A stretch of 38,907 nucleotides of DNA from Streptomyces sparsogenes (GTDB lineage Bacteria; Actinomycetota; Actinomycetes; Streptomycetales; Streptomycetaceae): contig NZ_MAXF01000139.1 in the NCBI RefSeq assembly GCF_001704635.1, positions 1-38,907 of the forward strand. Direction: 5' to 3'. The first letter of the stretch is position 1. The number at the start of each line of letters is the position of its first letter. The translations under genes were made by a program, and so were the position numbers. Of this stretch, positions 33,120 through 38,907 are shown in pieces. The notes beneath the pieces are model-generated. The model was not told the origin of the DNA, searched no databases, and saw only the letters and a list, made by a program, of their open reading frames with translations.

Positions 33120-34094
33120 ATGCGCTATCTGAGACTGGCGGGCGGCGGCGGACCCGAGGTGAGCGCCCTGTGCCTGGGCATTCTGCCGTTCGGCAGCACG
33201 GTCGACGAGGAGACGTCCTTGGCCGTCCTCGACCGGTTCGCCGAGGCGGGCGGGACGTTCGTCGACACCGCCAACAACTACTCGATCTGGGCGCCGGGCG
33301 GCACCGGTGACGAGAGCGAGGAACTGCTCGGCCGCTGGATGCGCAGCCGCGGCCGGCGCGACAGTACCGTCGTCGCCACCAAGGTCGGCGCCCGGCCCGA
33401 CCCCGCGCGGGGCGCCGAGTGGCCCGCCAACTGGGAGGGCCTCGGCGCCGACACCGTGCGGGCCGGTATCGAGGGCAGCCTGCGGCGGCTGGGCACCGAC
33501 CGCGTCGACCTGTACTACGCGCACATCGAGGACGCCACGGTGCCGATGGAGGAGACCGTCGGCGCTTTCGCCGGGCTGGTCGAGGAGGGCACCGTGGGGA
33601 TCCTCGGCTGCAGCAACCACGCCTCCTGGGCGGTGGCCGCGGCGCGGCAGTACGCCGCCGACCGGGGCCTGGCCCGCTACGCTTGCGTCCAGCAGCGCTA
33701 CACCTACCTCCAGCCGCGGCCCGGGGCCGGCTTCGGCACCCAGGGCCCCCGGGGCTACGCGGGGACCGACCTCCTCGACTACATCGGCACCCAGGAGGAC
33801 ATGACGCTGCTGGCGTACGGCTCGCTGATCCACGGCGCGTACACCCGCGCCGACAAGCGCGTCCTGGAGCAGTACGACCACCCGGGCACCGAGCGGCGGC
33901 TGAGGGTGCTGCGCGAGGTGGCGAGGGAGACCGGCGCCACCGCCAACCAGGTGGTGCTCGCCTGGCTCATCGGGGCGCGCAAGCCGGCGATCCCGGTGCT
34001 CGGGGTGAGTTCCGTGGCCCAGCTCGAGGAGGCGCTGGGCGCGGTCGACCTGGAGCTCGACGACGGGCTGCGGGCGAAGCTGGATGCCGCCTGA
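33120..34094 (+). CDS. Aldo/keto reductase
   Basis: A 324-residue (alpha/beta)8 barrel enzyme. The catalytic set is D and Y in TFVDTANNYSIW, K in VVATKVG and H in LYYAHIED. The C-terminal cofactor-binding part, IPVLGVSSVAQLEEALGAVDLEL, is typical of the family. It should reduce aldehydes or sugars with NADPH. ATG 33120 follows GAGGAG at 33103-33108; a GTG at 33111 is too close to that site. It is separated from the SDR operon by terminator-like hairpins, so it is probably its own unit. Confidence 0.9.
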   Translation: MRYLRLAGGGGPEVSALCLGILPFGSTVDEETSLAVLDRFAEAGGTFVDTANNYSIWAPGGTGDESEELLGRWMRSRGRRDSTVVATKVGARPDPARGAEWPANWEGLGADTVRAGIEGSLRRLGTDRVDLYYAHIEDATVPMEETVGAFAGLVEEGTVGILGCSNHASWAVAAARQYAADRGLARYACVQQRYTYLQPRPGAGFGTQGPRGYAGTDLLDYIGTQEDMTLLAYGSLIHGAYTRADKRVLEQYDHPGTERRLRVLREVARETGATANQVVLAWLIGARKPAIPVLGVSSVAQLEEALGAVDLELDDGLRAKLDAA

Positions 34095-34161
34095 GCCGTT
34101 GTCGGTGGCCGCCGGTAGGTTCTGAGGCACGTCAAGGGATCGAACACCGGAGGTTTTTGAC

Positions 34162-34851
34162 GTGACCGACATGCTGCCCGAGTCCTGGCGCGGCGTCCTC
34201 GGCGAGGAGCTGGACAAGCCCTACTTCAAGGAGCTCACCGAGTTCGTCGAGGAGGAGCGGGCCAAGGGTCCCGTCTACCCGCCGCGCGAGGAGGTGTTCG
34301 CCGCCCTCGACGCCACGCCGTACGACCAGGTGAAGGTGTTGATCCTCGGGCAGGACCCGTACCACGGCGAGGGCCAGGGACACGGACTGTGCTTCTCCGT
34401 GCGCCCCGGCGTCAGGATCCCGCCGTCGCTGCGGAACATCTACAAGGAGATGAAGGAGGAGCTGGGCCACCCGATCCCGGACAACGGCTATCTGATGCCG
34501 TGGGCCCGGCAGGGCGTGCTGCTGCTCAACGCGGTGCTGACGGTCCGGGGCGGCGAGGCCAACTCCCACAAGAGCAAGGGGTGGGAGAAGTTCACCGACG
34601 CGGTGATCCGCGCCGTGGCCTCCCGCCCCGACCCGGCCGTCTTCGTGCTGTGGGGCAACTACGCCCAGAAGAAGCTGCCGCTGATCGACGAGGAGCGGCA
34701 CGCCGTGGTCAAGGGCGCGCACCCCTCGCCGCTCTCGGCGAAGAAGTTCTTCGGCTCGCGCCCCTTCACCCAGATCGACGAGGCGGTCAAGGCCCAGGGG
34801 CACACGCCCATCGACTGGCGGATCCCGAACCTGGGCGCCCAGGCGGGGTGA
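34162..34851 (+). CDS. ung: Uracil-DNA glycosylase, family 1
   Basis: A 229-residue enzyme that removes uracil from DNA to start base excision repair. The water-activating motif GQDPYHG contains D65, and the Leu-intercalation motif HPSPLS contains H187. Phe stacking and other family-1 motifs (GVLLLNAVLTV, about 116-126) are intact. GTG 34162 follows CCGGAGG by about 8 nt; a second ATG four codons later is less likely. TAGGTT at 34116-34121 may be its -10 box. Length and motifs are fully standard. Confidence 0.96.
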   Translation: MTDMLPESWRGVLGEELDKPYFKELTEFVEEERAKGPVYPPREEVFAALDATPYDQVKVLILGQDPYHGEGQGHGLCFSVRPGVRIPPSLRNIYKEMKEELGHPIPDNGYLMPWARQGVLLLNAVLTVRGGEANSHKSKGWEKFTDAVIRAVASRPDPAVFVLWGNYAQKKLPLIDEERHAVVKGAHPSPLSAKKFFGSRPFTQIDEAVKAQGHTPIDWRIPNLGAQAG

Positions 34852-34874
34852 CCGTCCTCAGCGGGTGATCCGCG

Positions 34875-35282
34875 TCAGCCCAGGTCGTACTCGAAGCTGT
34901 ACGGGGTGGTGGGCCGGCCGGCCATGGCGACGAAGCCGCCCTTGCCGGTGAGCCCCGCCAGCTCGCCGGTGCCGGAGCCGGGCACCACCTCCAGCGAGCA
35001 GCGGATCTCGCCGTCCTCGCCGAAGCTGCCGTGCTGCACGAGGACGAAGCTGCCGGTGCGCCCGCCGAGGGTGCCGGTCACCAGTTCGTAGCCGGTGCAG
35101 ACGCCCGTCTTGTCGGTGAAGTAGGTGATCGCGTACTCGCAGGTGGTGCGCTCCGCCTCCAGGGTCCCGGAGAAGCTGTTGGTGACCGTGGCGCGGGCCA
35201 GCCTGGTGCCGTCACCGGCCTCGCCGACGTTGGTCTCGTCCCAGTTGGCGAAGGTGAACGTGCCGGTGGCGTGCGTGGTCAT
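34875..35282 (-). CDS. DUF3224 family protein
   Basis: A 135-residue soluble protein with a predicted beta-barrel like avidin/lipocalin: alternating strands such as GTFTFANWDETNVGE, GSFVLVQHGSFGEDG and GKGGFVAMAG-containing ends. GGAAGG lies 7 nt before the ATG. Function unknown. It is divergent to a WYL regulator with a perfect 15-bp inverted repeat between them, so it is most likely that regulator's target. Confidence 0.83.
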   Translation of the reverse strand: MTTHATGTFTFANWDETNVGEAGDGTRLARATVTNSFSGTLEAERTTCEYAITYFTDKTGVCTGYELVTGTLGGRTGSFVLVQHGSFGEDGEIRCSLEVVPGSGTGELAGLTGKGGFVAMAGRPTTPYSFEYDLG

Positions 35283-35350
35283 ACGGTGTCCTTCCGATGG
35301 TTCCGAGGGCTTCGCGCGCTCCCTGCCGCGCGGCCCGAGGAGCACTCTGC

Positions 35351-35385
35351 CCGCCGTACCTGACATCTCTTGTCAGGTACGGCGG
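35351..35385. promoter_or_regulatory. Operator between DUF3224 and the WYL regulator
   Basis: CCGCCGTACCTGACA (35351-35365), a 5-nt spacer TCTCT, and TGTCAGGTACGGCGG (35371-35385) make a perfect 15-bp inverted repeat. It lies in the divergent promoter region; CACAAT at 35386-35391 would be the -10 box of the leaderless regulator gene starting at 35398. It is the clearest operator in the window. Confidence 0.88.
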
Positions 35386-35397
35386 CACAATGGGGCC

Positions 35398-36366
35398 ATG
35401 CGCGCCGACCGCCTCCTCTCGCTGCTCCTGCTGCTCCAGAACCGGGGGCGGATGACCGCCCCGGAGCTCGCCGCGGAGCTGGAGGTCTCGGTCCGCACGG
35501 TCTACCGCGACATCGAGGCGCTCGGCGCGTCCGGCATCCCGATCTACGCCGACCGCGGCCCGGCCGGCGGCTACCGGCTGCTCGACGGCTACCGCACCCG
35601 GCTGACCGGGCTCACCGGCGACGAGGCCGACTCCCTCTTCCTGGCCGGAATGCCGGGCCCGGCCACCCAGCTGGGCCTGGGCGCCGATCTGGCCACCGCC
35701 CAGCTCAAGCTGCGGGCCGCGCTCCCGGCGGAGCTGGGGGAGCGGTCCCGGCGCATCCAGGAGCGCTTCCACCTGGACGCGCCCGGCTGGTTCCACGACG
35801 CCGAGGAGGTCCCCCACCTCGGCGCCGTCGCCGAGGCGGTGTGGCGGACGCGGATCCTGCGGGTGCGCTACCGCCGCTGGCGCGGCGAGGTGGAGCGGGA
35901 CCTCCACCCGCTGGGCCTCGTCCTCAAGGGCGGCATCTGGTACCTGGTGGCCCGCGTGGAGAGCGTGCGCACCTACCGGGTGTCGCGGATCCTCTCCGCC
36001 GAGGTCCTGGAGCAGACCTTCGAGCGGCCCACCGGCTTCGACCTGGCCGCCTACTGGGAGGAGTCCTCCCGGAAGCTGGAGGAGATGCGCTTCCAGGGCG
36101 AGGCCGAACTGCTGCTCACCCCGCGCGGACTGCGGCTGCTCCCGATGAAGTTCGGCGCGGCCGGCGCCGCGGCGGCCGCCGCCGCGAGCCCGCCCGACGA
36201 CCGGGGCCGGGTGCGGGTCGTGCTGCCCGTGGAGTCCCTGCCCGTCGCGACCCACGACCTGCTGTGGCTGGGCGCCGAAGCCGACGTGCTCGGCCCGCCC
36301 GAGCTGCGCGACGCGGTCGCGCGCACCGTCACCGAACTGGCGCAGCGCTACGCCCCACCGGGCTGA
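35398..36366 (+). CDS. WYL-domain transcriptional regulator (YafY/DeoR-like)
   Basis: A 322-residue regulator: helix-turn-helix_11 at residues 4-60 (MTAPELAAELEVSVRTVYRDIEALG), a WYL domain at about 140-210 (RKVRYRRWRG and RVSRILS-type segments) and a WCX C-terminal domain (about 235-320). WYL domains bind nucleic acids or small ligands. The ATG 35398 has no ribosome site and sits at the predicted transcription start, so a leaderless message is likely. An Ala-rich stretch (about 260-268) interrupts the C-terminal domain. It probably represses itself and the divergent DUF3224 gene. Confidence 0.9.
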   Translation: MRADRLLSLLLLLQNRGRMTAPELAAELEVSVRTVYRDIEALGASGIPIYADRGPAGGYRLLDGYRTRLTGLTGDEADSLFLAGMPGPATQLGLGADLATAQLKLRAALPAELGERSRRIQERFHLDAPGWFHDAEEVPHLGAVAEAVWRTRILRVRYRRWRGEVERDLHPLGLVLKGGIWYLVARVESVRTYRVSRILSAEVLEQTFERPTGFDLAAYWEESSRKLEEMRFQGEAELLLTPRGLRLLPMKFGAAGAAAAAAASPPDDRGRVRVVLPVESLPVATHDLLWLGAEADVLGPPELRDAVARTVTELAQRYAPPG

Positions 36367-36460
36367 GCACATGAGCGCGCTGCCCGCGATCGCCGCCCGC
36401 CGGGGCTACTTTCGAAGGCGGAACGGTGCGGGAACAGTGGGAGGCCGGCGGGAGGCCGCG

Positions 36461-36961
36461 ATGGCGGGAGCACGGCGCAGGGCGTCCGAGGACGACGCGG
36501 TGCCGACCAGGATCGGGCAGGCGGTCATGCTGCACCGCGGCGGCGACCGGGAAGAGGCGCGCAACCGGCTGAGCGAGCTGTGGCGCGAACTCCACCAGGG
36601 CGGGGCCGGCGGCGACCCCTTCCACCGCTGCGCCCTCGCCCACTACCTCGCCGACACCCAGGACGACCCGGCCGACGAGCTGAGGTGGGACCTGCTGGCG
36701 CTCGCCGCGGCCGACCGGATCGCCGACGCCGACCGCCGCCCCGCCGCCGGCGAGGTGCGCGCCTTCTACCCCAGCCTCCACCTCAACCTCGCCGCCGACT
36801 ACGCGAAGCTCGGCCGGCCGGAAGCCGCCCGCGGCCAGCTCGCCCTGGCGCGGGCCAGCGCCCGCGGGCTCGTCGAGGGCCCGTACGGCGACGGCGTCCG
36901 CGCCGCGATCCACCGGCTCGCGCTGCGGCTGGACGCGGCGGAGGGGGACCCGCCGGGGTGA
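36461..36961 (+). CDS. TPR-like conserved hypothetical protein
   Basis: A 166-residue, mostly helical protein resembling tetratricopeptide repeats: RDEEARNRLSELWRELHQGG-like helix pairs (about 25-55), LAHYLADTQDDPADELRWDLLALAAADR (about 63-90) and NLAADYAKLGRPEAARGQLALA (about 108-129). It should bind protein partners. ATG 36461 follows GGAGG at 36451-36455, preferred over upstream in-frame starts near 36371. No catalytic residues are visible. Not recognised beyond the fold. Confidence 0.7.
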   Translation: MAGARRRASEDDAVPTRIGQAVMLHRGGDREEARNRLSELWRELHQGGAGGDPFHRCALAHYLADTQDDPADELRWDLLALAAADRIADADRRPAAGEVRAFYPSLHLNLAADYAKLGRPEAARGQLALARASARGLVEGPYGDGVRAAIHRLALRLDAAEGDPPG

Positions 36962-37010
36962 GGCCGCCGGAGCGGCGCTCGCGGCGGTGGGCCGCCGCGG
37001 TGGTGGGCCG

Positions 37011-38567
37011 TCAAGGACGCGCCGCGGCACCGGAGCCCCGCCGGCGCCTGAGCGCCCCCGCGCCCTCGGCCGCGCCGAAGGCGGCGAGCGCGGCCAGCGA
37101 CCCGTACACCGTCCACGGCCCGGTCCGCACATACGGGCTGGTGCCCCGGCCCAGCGGCACCTGATAGACCCTGACCGCGCTCGTGTCGGTGCCCATCCGG
37201 CCGCCCACCGGCTCGCCGCGCGGCCCGAACACCGCGCTCACCCCGGACAGCGTCGCGTGCACCATCGGCCGCCAGGTCTCCGCCGCGCGCAGGGCGGCCA
37301 GCGAGGCGTGCTGGGCGGGCGCCCAGCTGTGCTGGAACGTGGAGGTCGCGGACTGCACGACCAGCAACTGCGCCCCGTCCCGCACCAGATTGCGGCTCAT
37401 GTCGGGGAAGGCGGACTCGAAGCAGACCAGCGGCCCGATCCGCAGGCCGTCCGGCAGCCGCATCACCACCCGCTCCGTGCCCCGCCTGCGGTCCTCGCCC
37501 GCGGCCTTGCCCACCGAGGTGGCCCAGCCCAGCAGCGACCGGGCCGGGATGTACTCGCCGAACGGCACCAGCCGCATCTTGTCGTACCGCTCGCCGGTGG
37601 GGCCGTGCGGTCCCACCAGGACCGAACTCTTGTAGATCCCCGGCCGGTCGCTGCGCCGCGCGTCCACATTGACCAGCAGGTCCGCGCCGACCAGCCGGGA
37701 CAGCGCGGCCAGCCGCCTGCTGAGGTCCGGCCGCGCGGCCAGGTCCTGGCCGACGCTGCTCTCGCCCCACACCACCAGATCCAGGTCCCGGCCGGCCAGC
37801 TGCCGGGTCAGCCGCTCGCCGCGGTCGAAGCGCTGCCCGGGCACGTCGATCACCCCCGGCTGCACCACCGCGATCCGCACCGTGCCGGCCCGCCCCGGCC
37901 CCGGTGCCCAGCCCCACACCCCGGCGCCCGCCGCGATGCACACCGTGAGGGCGGCCAGCGCCACCCGGCGCGCCCCGGCCACCGCGATCAGCAGGGCGAG
38001 CGCGACATTGACCACCACGAGGAGAAAGCTGACCAGCCACACCCCGCCCACCGACGCCAGCCGCAGCGCGGGCGGCACCTGCCACTGGCTCGCGCCGAGC
38101 AGGCCCCACGGCCCGCCCAGGTACTGCCAGGACCGTACGAGCTCGGCGAGCAGCCACGCGGAGGGGAGCAGCACCAGGGCCGCCGCCGCCCGGGCCGGTC
38201 CGGGCCGGCCGTGCAGCAGCCGGCGCACCAGCCAGCCCCACGGCACCCACACCAGCCCGAGCAGCGCCGCGAGCACCACGATGAACACATGCAGGCTGGG
38301 CATCAGCCAGTGGTGCACCGCGAGCAGGAAGCCCGCCCCGCCCAGCCAGCCGTCCAGGGCCGCCCGCCGCCCGGTGGGGGCCGAGCGGGCCAGCAGGATC
38401 CAGGGCACCAGGGCGGCGTACGCCAGCCACCACAGCGACGGCTCCGGGAACGCCAGCGCGGGCAGCGCCCCGGCCCCGAGCGCCACGGCGCCGCGGGTCC
38501 ACGGGGAGGCGAGCCCGTCCCGCCGCCGGCCGGTCCGCCGGCCGCCGTGGCCGAACGACATCCGCAC
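37011..38567 (-). CDS. lnt: Apolipoprotein N-acyltransferase
   Basis: A 518-residue membrane enzyme. The N-terminal half has about seven hydrophobic segments; the C-terminal half is a CN-hydrolase domain with the catalytic triad E269 (VVWGESSVG), K330 (YDKMRLVPFGEY) and C382 (LVCFESAFPD). It adds a third acyl chain to lipoproteins, a step that Streptomyces perform with two Lnt homologues; this one is probably the SCO1336 type. GTG 38567 has AGGGGG at 6 nt upstream. A C-terminal extension of charged residues follows the last helix. It is separated by 128 nt from the ATPase gene upstream. Confidence 0.93.
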   Translation of the reverse strand: MRMSFGHGGRRTGRRRDGLASPWTRGAVALGAGALPALAFPEPSLWWLAYAALVPWILLARSAPTGRRAALDGWLGGAGFLLAVHHWLMPSLHVFIVVLAALLGLVWVPWGWLVRRLLHGRPGPARAAAALVLLPSAWLLAELVRSWQYLGGPWGLLGASQWQVPPALRLASVGGVWLVSFLLVVVNVALALLIAVAGARRVALAALTVCIAAGAGVWGWAPGPGRAGTVRIAVVQPGVIDVPGQRFDRGERLTRQLAGRDLDLVVWGESSVGQDLAARPDLSRRLAALSRLVGADLLVNVDARRSDRPGIYKSSVLVGPHGPTGERYDKMRLVPFGEYIPARSLLGWATSVGKAAGEDRRRGTERVVMRLPDGLRIGPLVCFESAFPDMSRNLVRDGAQLLVVQSATSTFQHSWAPAQHASLAALRAAETWRPMVHATLSGVSAVFGPRGEPVGGRMGTDTSAVRVYQVPLGRGTSPYVRTGPWTVYGSLAALAAFGAAEGAGALRRRRGSGAAARP

Positions 38568-38695
38568 GCCGTGCCCCCTCCCCGCACCTGGCCCCGTCGG
38601 GCCCGATCCCGGTGGGCCGGACCTCGCCGGCCCCGACGTCCAGTGTGCGGGAGGGACACGATCACGAACAGGGCGCGGGCGCGCCGGGGTGCGCC

Positions 38696-38907
38696 TCATG
38701 CCGCGGCCGGGAGGTCCTGCTCGGCCCAGATCAGCTTGCCGCCCTCGGTGTAGCGGGTGCCCCACCGGCGGGTCAGCTGCGCGACGAGGAACAGGCCGCG
38801 GCCGCCCTCGTCGGTGGTGCGGGCGTGGCGCAGCCGTGGCGAGGTGTTGCTGCCGTCGGCGACCTCGCAGATCAGCACGTCGTGCCGGATCAGGCGCAGC
38901 CGGATCG
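38696..38907 (-). CDS. Histidine-kinase-like ATPase domain protein, C-terminal part
   Basis: A partial gene; its 5' end lies outside the window. The 70 readable residues are the C-terminal part of a HATPase_c_2 domain, with a G1-like box DEGGRGLFLVAQL and a preceding CEVADGSNTSPRLRHA, matching the anti-sigma-factor RsbW/SpoIIE-associated ATPases common in Streptomyces. It could be a stand-alone anti-sigma kinase or the tail of a larger PP2C/GAF protein. Confidence 0.82.
   Translation of the reverse strand, partial: IRLRLIRHDVLICEVADGSNTSPRLRHARTTDEGGRGLFLVAQLTRRWGTRYTEGGKLIWAEQDLPAAA

Noticed and set aside
31394..34094. SDR pair plus aldo/keto reductase as a biosynthetic gene cluster
   Set aside because: No core synthase, carrier protein or tailoring set is present; terminator hairpins separate the reductase.

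Overview
The window is a very GC-rich actinobacterial chromosome segment, almost certainly Streptomyces or a close relative. Codon third positions are nearly all G or C, GTG starts are frequent, several genes look leaderless, and gene content and order resemble, from memory, the S. coelicolor SCO1389 to SCO1336 interval (gene by gene from SCO1389 to SCO1378). This looks like chromosomal core or near-core DNA. I see no transposase, integrase, prophage, CRISPR array, tRNA or large biosynthetic gene cluster.

Layout. (1) 1-1652 is the end of an rRNA operon: the 3' part of 23S rRNA, a spacer, 5S rRNA and a perfect 19-bp hairpin terminator. (2) 1746-10328 is the conserved actinobacterial block: eukaryotic-type cardiolipin synthase, a nucleotidyltransferase fused to a decayed sugar-phosphate mutase half, DUF881 / small basic protein / DUF881 membrane proteins, the FHA protein GarA, an FtsR-like MerR regulator, a bifunctional-nuclease-family protein and a second MerR regulator. 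The same order occurs in mycobacteria (Rv1822-Rv1830) and corynebacteria, where it links envelope and division control with 2-oxoglutarate metabolism. (3) 10463-15676 holds DNA polymerase IV with a His/Asp-rich tail, a convergent PRC-barrel protein, and a tandem glycine riboswitch driving gcvP. (4) 15764-21590 holds a small Cys/His protein (DUF5999), an unknown conserved protein, a GCS2-type glutamate-cysteine ligase, a substrate-binding plus von Willebrand A fusion protein and a CPBP (CAAX-like) membrane protease. (5) 21609-29887 is a patchwork of small single-gene units: PhzF-like isomerase, SRPBCC protein, two EamA exporters, two flavin-type PPOX proteins, a MocR regulator, a LysR regulator, an isochorismatase-fold protein and a Tat-exported Rieske lipoprotein. 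(6) 29994-31219 is a translationally coupled HipA-like kinase/DUF3037 pair. (7) 31394-38907 holds a two-gene SDR operon with a clear promoter and operator, an aldo/keto reductase, uracil-DNA glycosylase, DUF3224 and a divergent WYL regulator separated by a striking 15-bp perfect inverted repeat, a TPR-like protein, apolipoprotein N-acyltransferase and the C-terminal end of a histidine-kinase-like ATPase cut by the window edge.

Most genes have routine predicted roles. The best candidates for an undescribed system are the HipA-like/DUF3037 cassette with a palindromic leaderless promoter, and the DUF881-Sbp-DUF881 membrane module linked to GarA and FtsR. The regulatory DNA is also rich: operators at 35351-35385, 24822-24847, 23040-23056, 31325-31342 and 9601-9636 can be read directly. 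All functional calls come from reading motifs; no database search was run.
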